Below, one piece after another: positions 54,001-64,000 of a DNA stretch of 64,000 bases; position 1 is the stretch's first letter, and every line of letters begins with the position of its first letter. The position numbers and the translations under genes are program-made. A model generated the notes under the pieces. The model was given only the letters and a program-made list of their open reading frames with translations. It was not told the DNA's origin and searched no databases. The DNA is from Corallium rubrum (Eukaryota; Cnidaria; Anthozoa; Scleralcyonacea; Coralliidae), in contig OZ036003.1 in the NCBI GenBank assembly GCA_964035015.1, positions 3,540,031 through 3,604,030 on the forward strand, in the 5' to 3' direction.

Positions 54001-54324
54001 ACTAAACGAATGTCCACAGACCTTCCATTTTATTATTATACCCTGAATGAAAGGTTCCGCACTGAGGAAATGCCATCATTTGACACCATCCCAGAGAAAA
54101 ACAACGCAAAAGATGATGTGCAACACCACCCTTTGCATCTTCACAGACTAAGAATAAACCACCGTGAAGACAATTCAATATTGGTCCCTGGAAGAGCGAT
54201 GTTGCCCATTAGAAACAAAGGCAGCATAAGGCAACGACTACACAAGCCAGAGATGGGCATGCCACCAGTTCCAAAACATCTTGCATTGACAGATGCACGC
54301 ACTGGGCCTAAAACGTTCAATTAA
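48009..54324 (+). CDS. Gene B: ten-exon gene of unknown function, with frame damage in one exon
   Basis: Exons with consistent phase: 48009-48167, 48297-48510, 49420-50018, 50542-50673, 50768-50854, about 51190-51912, 52109-52255, 52456-53176, 53423-53650, 53994-54324. All checked introns are GT-AG. The second exon has [16 protein letters not shown], similar to SANT/Myb-like helices, suggesting DNA binding. The third has [16 protein letters not shown], and later exons have [20 protein letters not shown] and [17 protein letters not shown] remember similar proteins as multicopy in cnidarians but know no function. The 51.2-51.9 kb exon needs two frame changes (near 51255 and 51540) and has a TAA at 51594, so this copy is probably a pseudogene or a mobile-gene relic. 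Confidence 0.6.
48517..49000 (+). repeat. TATATTTA octanucleotide satellite with a TACATTTA block (intron 2 of gene B)
   Basis: 8-base units fill most of the intron: TATATTTA at both ends and a central homogeneous block of about 26 TACATTTA units (about 48628-48845). The nested arrangement suggests spread of a mutated unit by slippage. Open frames through it are artefacts. Confidence 0.95.
53652..53960 (+). repeat. TATATTTA satellite in intron 9 of gene B
   Basis: About 37 copies of the same 8-base unit as in intron 2, starting right after the GT donor of a different intron of the same gene, with single variants (TATACTTA, TATGTTTA). Confidence 0.95.
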
Positions 54325-54372
54325 TATAGGTACCCTTATACAATGTTTGTAGTGCCTGTTGTTCTTCCTCAC

Positions 54373-54436
54373 TACCATGAATATGATTAAGCTGGCCATG
54401 TTGGTGTAATGCTTAATCATATTCATAGTTGTGGTA
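54373..54436. repeat. Stem-loop downstream of gene B
   Basis: CTACCATGAATATGATTAAG and its inverted complement (with a short insertion) flank a loop of about 18 bases. Possibly a fold-back remnant. Confidence 0.65.
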
Positions 54437-55229
54437 GATTGGAAGTGATCTGAACAAAACCCATTCAAGGCAAAGCCAGTTACGATAGCCTGGCCTTTTC
54501 ACAGTTTGCTCTGATGAAGTACACACAGTACAGTATCTGCAGTTTACCACAGCTCACTGCTGTACCATTTGCAAGTTACACGTAATGTACAGTCTATCGA
54601 TAGAAGCATTACTTGTGTGCCACAGTCAGTGACTTTACTATTTTGTATAACCAAGGACGTAAAAGTGGAAATAATTTGTAATTTTAAATAAAATAATTTA
54701 TTTTGTAATTTATAGTGTATTATAATAAAAAAACTTGTGTATAATTATACCGTATTTCCCCCTTTTATTATCTTTTGTAAATATAAATTTAAATACGACA
54801 TTACAAACTTGATTAAAACTTAAAACATAATTATCATTAAAACAAAATAAACAGCAGTCACACTTGCCACATTTACTTAACTGGTAAAATTATTATTATA
54901 TCTCACGCTTGGAAATTACTGTCAAAAATTGGGCCAGGTTATGTCACTAGTGCCCAGTTCCATTTTGTCCGGAATTGCTCCGTCATTTTCTGGAAATTGA
55001 TTACAACGTTTTGGCTATCATTTCGGAAGATTGAATCAAAATCTTGCTTCTTCCCGACCATATTCAAAATCTGCAATGTCTTGGCTTTCGTCTCGTATAT
55101 TGGTCGCGTTATTTTATGCTTTAATTCATTCGTTATTCTCGCATTTCAAAGCCGCATATATGACGATCGTCAATACAGACAACAGTGAAGCGATTAATAT
55201 TGCTCAAAACCGGAATTAAATATATAGTC
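54437..55229. other. Non-coding spacer
   Basis: AT-rich, no exon or RNA gene seen. Short frames at 54997-55219 overlap each other without motifs. Confidence 0.4.
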
Positions 55230-56190
55230 TTTCATTGACTTACTGAAGAAAGCGAAACGACAGAAACGCATTAGATGTATTGTTCTTTCATTTAAGCGCT
55301 TGTGAAGATCTTCGGTATTGTATCAGTTGGTGAAAATTTGTAACAAACTTTGTCAACTTTGCGACTCGGATGAAACGTGTTGCCTCCCGCATATGACGAG
55401 ACAGACAGCACCGAAGCGGTTAATGTTGGTCAAAAGCAGAGTAAATTATCATGTCATTACTTGATTTATTGAAGAAAGCGAAACACAGAGGATGCGCTGT
55501 TCTTTCGTTTGAGGGCTCGCCAAGAACGTTTGGTAACACATCAATAGGTGAAAATTTGTAATTAAATTTGTCAGATTTTGTACGTGGGTCAAAGTGACGC
55601 GACAACAGCGACGTGGTTAATTATGTTGGTCAAAGCAGAGTTAAATTTCTAGTCTTTACTTGATTTATTGAAGAAAGCGAAACGATAGAAACACAGAAGA
55701 TGTGTTGTTCTTTCGTTTGAGCGCTCGCGAAGAACGTTTATTAATGTATCACTTGCTGAAAATTTGTAACAAAATTTGTCAAATTTGCGACGCCGGTGAA
55801 ACGTGATGCCTCTTTAACCAAGACCAACAAGAGCTGGGCTATACTAAAAGAACGTCGACCACTATACTCTTCTGTAGGCAAGTCTGTGACCACTAATGTC
55901 GTTAAATGCAATGTATAAACTTGCGCAAAGGATTGCGCACACAGCTAGAAGGACACAGAGTTGCCAACGAAGCAGGCTACTAGCAAACGTACTTCTGGTC
56001 GCGGCTTTCTTCTTAGACGCCAAACAGAGGCATCATCTTTCACCCGCGTCGCAAATTTGTCAAATTTTGTTAGAAATTTTCACCAAGTGATACATAAATA
56101 AACGTTCTTCGCGAGCGTTCAAACGAAAGAACAACACATCTTCTATGTTTCTATGGTTTCGCTTTTTTCAGTAAATCAAGTAAACAAAAT
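55230..56190. repeat. Three direct copies of a ~205-base unit plus an inverted copy
   Basis: A unit with GAAGAAAGCGAAACGA, TTGTTCTTTC(A/G)TTT, GTGAAAATTTGTAA and TTGCGAC recurs at about 55241, 55460 and 55670. An inverted copy lies at about 56030-56175 (GTCGCAAATTTGTCAAATTT ... TTTCGCTTTTTTCAGTAAAT). The outer direct and inverted copies could act as terminal inverted repeats of a non-autonomous element. Confidence 0.8.
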
Positions 56191-56418
56191 ATATACACCT
56201 CTTCTTTACACCAACTTATAACTGCCTCGCAGTCGTCTGTGTTGTCAAATATAGGTATGGAAATGTATGGACAACGCATAAATTATAGTACGAATCAGCA
56301 TGTCCAATATATTAAACAAAAGCTAAGAGTTAGGAGATTTTGGATATGATCAAGACAGAACAAGTCTTTGACCCAGTCTTCCGAACGAACCACCAAAACT
56401 TTGTAAACATTTGCCATG

Positions 56419-57592
56419 TCATGAAGAATCAATGACCGAGCAAATCTGGGCGAAAAGTGGACTGGGAACTATACGACATTTCCTTGGCCCAATTTGCGAG
56501 ATTAATTTCCAAGCGTGTCTGTATGTTTTATCGTCTTTTAGCCATGTTCCTTTCTTTGTAATTGTTATAGAGGGAATATACTTGTGTTCCCCGGCTCCCC
56601 AGACGTATGTATATTGCACTCGGGTTAGGGCAACATTCGTAATATCATTACTCTTTAATGCAGCTTCTATTTTTTTAAGTTTCTTGCCTGGTATATAACC
56701 AATTGTAGAAAACCGTCGTTTACTTTTGCTTGAACAACGATTGCATTTTCATCGTCAACGTTCATAGGCTCTTTCGAAAGTTTTATCTCCACAGAACAAT
56801 TTTCCAAAAGCATTTGTTGCTTACAGTCCCCAAGGACGTTTTGAAAGTCTCTGTGGAAAGTACTTCCTTTTAAAGAAAACGTTTCGCAATATAAAACATC
56901 TGTTGGCGATGCGGTACACGTTTCATCAGCCTCCATATCCATGTTTTGGTTTTCCTCCGGCTCCATGTTTTCGTTTCTTCCTCCGGATGCAATATTGCCT
57001 TGACTTTGTGTGTCCTCTTCTTCGAATAAGACATCCGAAAGTTGAGGGAACGTGGAACAGTTGCAAGTTGAAGAATTTAAATTCAATAAGGGCATTGAGA
57101 GTACATCGTCAGTGTCTTCTCTGTATCCAGAGATGGGATGTAATGCCTGGGCGACGACCGAATTGTTGACCAAGACATCGAATTTAAACACCAAGACAAC
57201 ACTACAACCATTGTCCAGTCCTTCATCTTCAATCTGTAACGAGAAAAATGTATAAATATGCAAATAATATCATGCGGTGTTTGTCCTGAACACTGAGATA
57301 TACCCAAAAGTGATTTTTAACTTACTGTGTGAGTGCAGCTGGACGTAACTTCTATAACAACTGGTGAACGTTGTCCCCGCAATTTTGTAATATTCTCTTC
57401 GCTGTGTAAGAACAAAACACCGCGACGTTCATGAAGTTTCGCTGGAAAACTAACGTGTCCCAACACCATGTAAAGCTCGATACGAGGAATGACCTTCGTG
57501 TGAAGAACTTTTTCAACTCTAAGGTTCAAACAGTGTAAATATAAACATCTATCATATTTAAACGTGTCCGCAACATGATCTCTGACATCCAT
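56419..57592 (-). CDS. Gene C: short two-exon gene of unknown function, probable frameshift
   Basis: ATG 57592 opens exon 1 (MDVRDHVADTFKYDRCLYLH, 89 codons) with a GT donor after 57326. Exon 2 begins at 57233 after TTACAG in phase 0 (IEDEGLDNGCSVVLVFKF) and has an acidic, Met-rich linker. Near 56705 the frame changes, and a coherent C-terminal part follows (KKLKKIEAALKSNDITNVAL, TYVWGAGEHKYIPSITITKK) to TGA 56419. One indel or a very small intron is needed there. No family recognised. It is transcribed away from the 57.66-kb viral fragment, whose end lies about 70 bases upstream of its ATG. Confidence 0.5.
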
Positions 57593-57657
57593 GGCGACTG
57601 GAGAAGAAATGAAATTAACATAGCGCGCGCGTTGATAATATGGTTCAACGCTGATGC

Positions 57658-57690
57658 ATTATGGGATAGCTGATTAATCCTCCTTTGGTC
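57658..57690 (+). repeat. Terminal sequence of the second viral fragment
   Basis: GGGATAGCTGATTAATCCTCC followed by TTTGGTCAAATAATTG. The first 23 bases match the right end of the main element in inverted orientation. The following ten bases (GGTCAAATAA) are the exact inverted complement of the corresponding ten bases there (TTATTTGACC). Confidence 0.6.
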
Positions 57691-58104
57691 AAATAATTGT
57701 TGTTCACTAAATTTTTCACTACATGTCTTCACCACCGACAAACATTTCCGAATCAGTAAATAACGCCGCTTCGGATATGTTGGGAGCGGGTCATCTATCC
57801 ACTGAAGCGCTTTCATCATCACCCCCGTTATCTCTTGAAGATCTCTTTCTTCGTTCATGGGTAGAAACCTATACATCTGCGGAATGGTTGTCAGCATCTG
57901 GATAATGTCAGGTTGAAAACTAATTAAAAATTCCATTAGAGTATTAGGTGACAGATTGCCACACTTTGCCATACGACCCTCTATTATGGATCTCCGTGTA
58001 GAAAGACTACTCAACAGCTCGTTCAACTTCTTCTCCAAATCCGTTTGCTTGACCAGTTCAGATTGAAAATTCAATTTCTCAACGTCGTAGCCTTTTTCAA
58101 CCAT
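57669..58104 (-). CDS. EKGYDV-family viral protein, copy 2, open through the terminus
   Basis: ATG 58104. It opens MVEKGYDVEKLNFQSELVK, shared with the right-arm gene at 46736, then a helical region (KKLNELLSSLSTRRSIIEGR) and MEFLISFQPDIIQMLTTIPQ. The frame has no stop before the viral terminal repeat and runs across it into flanking host sequence to 57526, so the normal C-terminus is lost or lies very near the end. Function unknown; longer than the 46.7-kb copy. Confidence 0.5.
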
Positions 58105-58139
58105 TTTTTTTAAAGGAATGAATATTTACTATCTCACTC

Positions 58140-58400
58140 GATCGTAGCAACTATATATATATTTATTAAAAAATTTTTCTGCAAAAAACTGTTAAGGGTT
58201 TATTATTAATTCTCGGAAGAGATCGTAACCACATTGGGTGTTTTCTTATTATACAACAATGAAGAGGACATTGTATACGCCATTTATAATAGTTTCTACG
58301 CGTTCTCCAAGTGCTCACTAACTTTGAACAATTTTCAATATCTATTCGAAGACGTGCTCTCAAAGGAATTCTCCTCCTTCACCGCAGCGTATGTGTAGAA
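58140..58400 (-). pseudogene. Degenerate viral coding remnant
   Basis: A minus-strand open frame reads RARLRIDIENCSKLVSTWRT without an outside match. Its place between two viral ORFs suggests a decayed gene. Weak call. Confidence 0.25.
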
Positions 58401-58413
58401 TGAAAAATCTTCT

Positions 58414-58790
58414 TCATTGCTGCTCCTCAAAAGAGTTCATATACCCAAATATTTCTTTATTCCATCTTTCAATAAACGGTGTTTGTTCAATTTCTTTAAA
58501 TTGCTTAACACCTATCGCCCAAAAACGTCCCTTATAAGGTATGCTGCATTCTTCATTGGTATATATTGGGAAAAGAACTTTACGTGATTCCTCGCTATCA
58601 TTTAAAAGCGGTTTGCTTATTTTCACTCCTTTAACACGTAAATGTTCGGTTCCACGTATTAATAAAGGTAATACATCATCAAGCACCATCACTTGAGCAC
58701 CATAATACATGTATACGGACACAAATCGATAAGGCTTTTTTTTTCGTTGTTGAACGAGACGATTTCACATGGGTTATAAAACGTTTGCAA
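58414..58790 (-). pseudogene. NPCE-family viral gene, copy 3 (C-terminal part)
   Basis: The frame is open upstream of its first ATG (58722): before it reads FYNPCEIVSFNNEKKK, matching the ESHNPCEMIKKK of the copy at 22 kb and the ENHNPIGIL region of the copy at 43 kb. It continues with YMYYGAQVMVLDDVLPLLIR, PYKGRFWAIGVKQFKE and a FEEQQ end at 58414. The N-terminal two thirds are missing from the fragment. Confidence 0.55.
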
Positions 58791-59346
58791 TAAAAGTTAG
58801 AAAACAACAAAACAAAAAAAACGAGGGAAAAGAAGAAGGAAAATAAATAAAAGAAAACGTTGTTCTGGAATAAAAACGAATCAAAAAGGCGGTGTAAAAT
58901 TTGATTTTTGGTGATAAAAAATTAAAATGAATTAAAAAAAAATCAAGAGGAAAATAAATCAAATTATTTAAATTGCTTAACACCTACCCTCCAATAAGAC
59001 ATTCTTACGTTGTGACACCATGGGAAAAGTTGGCAAAAAACCGAGAAAAAACAGGGTGAAAGAAGGAAGAAAATAAATTAAAAAAAATATTATTCTAGAA
59101 CAAAAATGCAGCAAAAAGGTGGTAAACCATGGTGGCATTTTGATTGGTGAAAAAAAAAGAAGAAACATTTGATTTTTTGCGAATACAAAAATAAATAAAT
59201 AAATAAAAAAAATTATCGCAAAATTCCTACAATTTTTTCTGATTTTTTTTTTCTATTAGAAAAAAATAAAAAAATCTACCGGTGAAAAAATCACAAAAAT
59301 CTCATCGTTCGTTTAAAAAATCAACGTATAAAATTTCACGATCACT

Positions 59347-62300
59347 TCGGCTTGGCTTTCGTCAGAGGATTGTGTCAAGTCACTTGGTTTACAATTCGTG
59401 AACACACTTGGTGATGCACTATGGTACATTGATCGAAATCAAGATACACTGAGCAAGAGAGGCTATTCTATACCTCTTGTTTTACAGCAATTCTCCAGCT
59501 ACAGATTTCCTGAGAAGCAGAAAAAGAGAAAGATTGACGAGTTGTACCTTTAAAATGATGAGATTAAAGTCCACAGTTCAGCACTTTTCAATTTGGCCAT
59601 GGCATCCTACCAGAAGAAAGATCGTTGGAAGTCTGTACTTGCTGCAGTCCTAGGTCTGGCTGAAAGTCTCCAAACGTAGAGTGGCTATTTGACCGGTCAT
59701 GCAAAACGTGTAAGTTGTCATTTCAAATTATTTTAAAATTCATGAGGTTTATAAAAATACAAAGAAAATCAGTACCATGCCAGTGGTTTTCATATGTTTT
59801 TCCAATTTCTTTATATTTAAAAATATAAAATATAAGTAAAATTTTGAGAACTTTCAAACTGATTTTCTCCTTATTAAAATACAGATTCATTTGAGATGTT
59901 CTATTATATATATATTTGTAATTTAATAATTTAATACATGTATGAAACACTCAAAAGAGTGTTTAATATTACATATAAATAATCATATACCTCTTAATAT
60001 AACACCCCCCCTGGGTATTGGGTCATTCCAGAAAAGATCCACACTCCCCCCATGGAGGAAATTTCTGCCGTCCGGAGGGGGAGTATTGTGTATTAGGATA
60101 TCCGTAAGGGGTAGGGGGTAGATTTCCAATTTGTTTCATGGGATATTTTCTGTATGGATATTTTCTGGAATGACCCATTAAAGCCCCCAGTGTAAATATG
60201 AGCTGGACCAATACTGGTTATTCTGAATATATTAAGTCAACCGTACATAAACCCCCATGTATAAAGCCCAGCAAACATTTTTACAGACATATATACTAAG
60301 TCAACGGCTTTATGTATTTGAAGGTTTATTGTAGTAAAACAGCACAAGGATTTCTCCAGCAGGACAGGGGATGCCTCTGGTGGGAGTGGGGGTAGAGCAG
60401 GGAATTTATCCCTCTCTGAACATTTTGCCTCAAACAAATTGTTTTCTGGGGAAAACCCCACAGTATTCATGTATTAAATAACTTTTTTAGGTAAAAGAAG
60501 ACCATGCTAGACTGTTTTTAAGTCAAACTGAGAAAGACCATTTCAAAGTGCTATACAAGACCCATTCAATTGCACCCACTGTCGCCGCAAGGTATCAATG
60601 CATGTATGATGTTCTTCTGAAATGCAAGGACAATGAACCAATATGTGTGAATGCCTTTGCTCCAGCTGATCATCGCCGTCATTATGAATTTGTACATGAA
60701 ATGAAGGTTCCATGCAAGGCTATTCTATACACTCACTCGGGAAGTGGTCCAACAAACCTTCATTTCTTGTGGCGAGTGTCTGAGTTCAGTGAGCAGGAGG
60801 AACTGTTAAATGAGGCACACACCATTTCTAAAGCCATTGCCAAGGACCTTCCAGAGTATCATAGCAGGTCACTTTGGAATGAGTTTACTGATTGCTTTGG
60901 TAAAGCTACCAGCTGGAACGCCGCCTTCCTACGCACCTGGGACAAGAAAGCAAGCTGAGGTTGATGAAATAATCAACAGAATCCTCAATGAAGAGGACCC
61001 AGATCTGATCTGGGATTTACGCAGTCAAAATAGTGGTTGGCCAGAACACTATTCATTTTTTCTAGAGCAATGCCAGGCGTACATATCCTCTACCGTTGAA
61101 ACAGCTGTAGATGAAAGGTGCCACGACACCGTTGCAGAAGGGGATGTCATAACTCACCTTGCCAGTGCACTTAGTGTCCGGGATTTGCATGAAGAGGTAG
61201 CCAAAAAGTGTCCAGAGGGTACACCAATCCCAAGTATCCAGTGGCTGAGATTGCAGTTCTGGCCCAGGCGGCCCTGTGCAAAAACTGCCAGTAGATACAC
61301 TGGTAAACTGAAAGTGAAGTTTATGATACAGGCACGCCAGGTCCGGGCACAACACGTAGATGCCCATTATGCGTCAGCTTTATTCCGATGTGAAAAGGAA
61401 TTTGCCCTGAAACTCCGGGACTATGTTTCATTTATGAGTCTCGACGATAAGCATACAGTGAAGGTTGGGGAGCCTGGGTGTCCCGTTGCTTCTGTGGAAA
61501 GGGGGAAGAGCGTCATTGTTTCCGTGTCGAATACATTTGCCGTTGCTGATCATGATTTCACACGTCTGAGCCTTACTTCCAGTGTTTCTTTACTGATTGA
61601 TGTACCAGAAACCATTGAAGAAAGTTTCTACTGAGGAAGAGTATTTGTGATACTGAAGGAAAATGCATTTGAGCCGTCCTCACCCATTCATCACATGACT
61701 GAACTCCAGCAAACCCTCAAAAGCCTGGGTCCAGTAAAGCCAATTCTTGTCGTCTATACAGATGGTGGTCCCGATCATCGCCTTACATATCTTTCACTGC
61801 AGCTATCTCTCATGGCCATATTCTTGGACTTGAACTTGGATTTCATCTGTGCTGTACGCACACCATCCCATCATAGTTGGAAAAACCCTGTTGAAAGGAT
61901 CATGAGTATCCTCAACCTTGCTTTGCAGGGTGTTGGCAGCATGCGTGATGTGGTGGTACACGAAGATGAGCTCAAACAATGTAACACCTTGAAGTCTATC
62001 CGTTCCTTTGCATCCAAGATTCCAGAGATCCGAGAAGAGGTTACTGGGTGTGTAAATTCTACAAAGACCCTGATTTCTTCAATGATACAGCGGCTTAAAT
62101 TGAAGGATCACAACTTCGAGACCCATAGTCCTCCCTCGGAAGCAGAAATGGATTCCTTGTGGGAAAATGTCTTAAAGGTGAGTGTTTTTGTCTTAAACTT
62201 TTTAGTCATAAACAAATAGAGTTCTTAACTATTAAAACATACAAAAAATTATTATTTTGCAGATAGACAACTCCCTGACTAAAGACACGCGTACCAAGAA

Positions 62301-62480
62301 GCAAATCAAGACGAAAGAAGAGCTAAAGTCGTTCTTAGAAAGCCACTGCAAAGTACGACGGTACATGTTTAGCATCTTGAAATGTGGAAAGCCAACGTGT
62401 ACAGTATGCCAAGCTCCTCGCCTGCCAGAAGATGTCAAGGTGAAAAGTCAAGGTGAGATAATACGGCGACCATTTAATTA
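59347..62480 (+). pseudogene. Gene D: DDE (RNase H-fold) transposase-like gene, decayed
   Basis: In order on plus: SAWLSSEDCVKSLGLQFVNT and LGDALWYIDRNQDTLSKRGY (59347 on), KSVLAAVLGLAES near 59635, the exon from about 60492, a catalytic-like core with SLDDKHTVKVGEPGCPV (61438), VVYTDGGPDHRLTY (61755) and NPVERIMSILN (61885), then GT donor 62177 and acceptor before 62263, and CGKPTCTVC (62390). Asp, Asp and Glu in these motifs fit a DDE nuclease core. Damage: TAA 59552, TAG 59678, a frameshift near 60945 and TGA 61632. The family is one I remember as multicopy in cnidarians. The true start is not visible because viral sequence abuts it at 59340. Confidence 0.5.
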
Positions 62481-63094
62481 CAGCAAGCAGTGTGTTTCTA
62501 AAATCACAAATCCTATGAGAGTGGTAATGTTCTGTAACAATGTTGCGTTGGAAGTTGAATCGAAATGTTGCGCGTATTTAATACCATCTACATCGTGCAA
62601 CGTTCGAGCAACATGTTGAGAAAAATAAAAGTATAAACATATACTTTTCGTAACATGTTGCTTGCTGCAAATTGTAACAAACAGATGTGTTGCAGGAGTT
62701 GCCGAGTTGGTGGTGATATGGGTGACATTTTGTTCCATACAAAATTTCTTTAATACTTCTCGAGGAACAGTTCTAAAATTGTACTTTCCATCTGTGGTTG
62801 CTCCTGCGGATTTCCAACTCGAGACGTTAGGCGAAATTAGGCCGTTTGCGTCTTTATTAATATGTGTTTTGTCTTTATTAAAGATATTGTACCTATATCA
62901 TGCGTTTATTTGGCCAGTTGTAAATAGTTGAAGTTAAATGTTCAAGATAAATTATTAAATTTTCCACATTTTAGGCACCCTTGACAAAAGAGTCGTGTAT
63001 ACACCAATTTAATAATAATAAAAAATTTTAAAAAACGTCCGCCCGCCCGCCCGCATTTCAGCAAACGTAAAGGACCATCACCAACTTTTTTTTA

Positions 63095-63096
<2 letters not shown>
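62481..63096. other. Non-coding region with ACATGTTGC palindromes
   Basis: GCAACATGTT and AACATGTTGC occur as inverted pairs near 62607 and 62655, hinting at a small inserted fold-back. A CCGC repeat lies near 63040. No gene supported. Confidence 0.4.
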
Positions 63097-63477
<381 letters not shown>

Positions 63478-63479
<2 letters not shown>

Positions 63480-63825
63480 ACATAGCTTTGATATAGCAAC
63501 GTTTTTGATTGGCTGTCGTGCGTGCTCCATAACTCGATGGAGCATGGTAAAAAAGCGCGCGAAAAAATTTCAAAACAAAACTGAGTTTTAAATTGACTTT
63601 TTATGGCCTTTTATATTATCAAAATACCGAGTCATTTAATTTTATTGAGTAATAAAGAACAACGACCCAGAAGACATAAACTGGGTCTGCGTAACCGAGT
63701 TTAAACTGTCCTTTTGGTTGGATTTTAGTGAACAAAAAAGACTTTGGCTACGAAAGTAGAAAAACACAACAACCAAAACGATTCGCCGGCTTGTGAAAGG
63801 ATTTAATGCTATATTATAAAAGAAA
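63478..63825. other. Spacer between microsatellite and fold-back
   Basis: Contains a perfect small palindrome TGCTCCAT-AACTCG-ATGGAGCA near 63525, the same motif as in the fold-back that follows. No gene. Confidence 0.45.
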
Positions 63826-64000
63826 TGGCTCATGGTTTAGTGTGTTCCATCGAGTCATGGATGCACTTGGGAAATTTGGAGAGCACTCAAAAATCTAGAG
63901 TTGGTCTCGGCTCGCCTCAACCAACTCTTACGATTTTTTCGTGCTCTCCCAATTTTCCGCGTGCATCCATAACTCGATGGAGCACGCTGAACCATGAGCC
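63826..64000. mobile_element. Fold-back element with arms of about 60 bases
   Basis: GGCTCATGGTTTAGTGTGTT at 63826 is mirrored by the inverted end at 64000. The arms (through GGAGAGCAC) match at about 85-90% around a centre of about 55 bases that contains its own inverted AAGAGTTGG/CCAACTCT pair. May continue past the window edge. Confidence 0.8.

Larger units (their letters stand above)
57663..59340. mobile_element. Second, truncated viral fragment
   Basis: AT-rich block carrying relatives of two families from the main element: an EKGYDV-family ORF and the C-terminal part of an NPCE-family gene. It starts at a viral terminal sequence and is cut off near 59340 where gene D sequence begins. 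The last 600 bases (58740-59330) are A-rich low complexity. Confidence 0.65.

Overview
The window looks like a piece of an invertebrate animal genome, most likely a cnidarian. That placement is inference, based on multi-exon gene families that I remember as multicopy in sea anemones and corals. It is AT-rich, full of microsatellites and fold-back elements, and has GT-AG introns. No ordinary housekeeping gene was recognised. The non-viral genes look like multicopy, possibly transposon-derived families, and most carry frameshifts or stops.

The centre (about 20.1-47.4 kb) is a large, strongly AT-rich endogenous Polinton/Maverick (adintovirus-like) element. Going left to right it holds: a left arm of accessory genes on + (coiled-coil protein, a Fic-domain protein, a possible nuclease-like protein, several unknowns), with a broken SET-domain gene on -; a protein-primed type DNA polymerase B with an OTU-like N-terminal region; an FtsK/HerA-type packaging ATPase; small very basic Gly-Gly proteins; and then, on -, an adenovirus-type maturation protease, unknown genes, a double-jelly-roll major capsid protein, a basic 56-residue protein, a single-jelly-roll minor capsid protein, a retroviral-type integrase, and a right arm of small unknown genes, some in tandem copies and one with four cysteine pairs. 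Nearly every core gene is broken by stops, frameshifts or insertions. A cluster of three tRNA-derived SINEs sits in the polymerase gene, a 1,982-bp terminal-inverted-repeat transposon with a 9-bp target duplication lies just past the major capsid gene, and a 0.7-kb TTC/TTCCTTC satellite interrupts an acidic ORF. It is a decayed copy, although many frameshifts fall in homopolymers and could be assembly errors.

A second viral fragment (57.66-59.34 kb) carries relatives of two gene families from the main element. It begins with a terminal sequence shared, in inverted orientation, with the end of the main element at 47.44 kb. The two ends face each other across 10.2 kb that contain two non-viral genes.

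Flanking regions: 1-4.6 kb is a tandem array of a 1.405-kb transposon-derived unit with Tc1/mariner-like transposase remnants. 5.9-17.0 kb is a multi-exon gene on - (gene A) with an intron edged by dense GTGTAA/TTACAC repeats. 48.0-54.3 kb is a ten-exon gene on + (gene B) with TATATTTA satellites in two introns. 56.4-57.6 kb is a short gene on - (gene C). 59.3-62.5 kb is a DDE-transposase-like gene on + (gene D). 62.5-64.0 kb is non-coding satellites and fold-backs.
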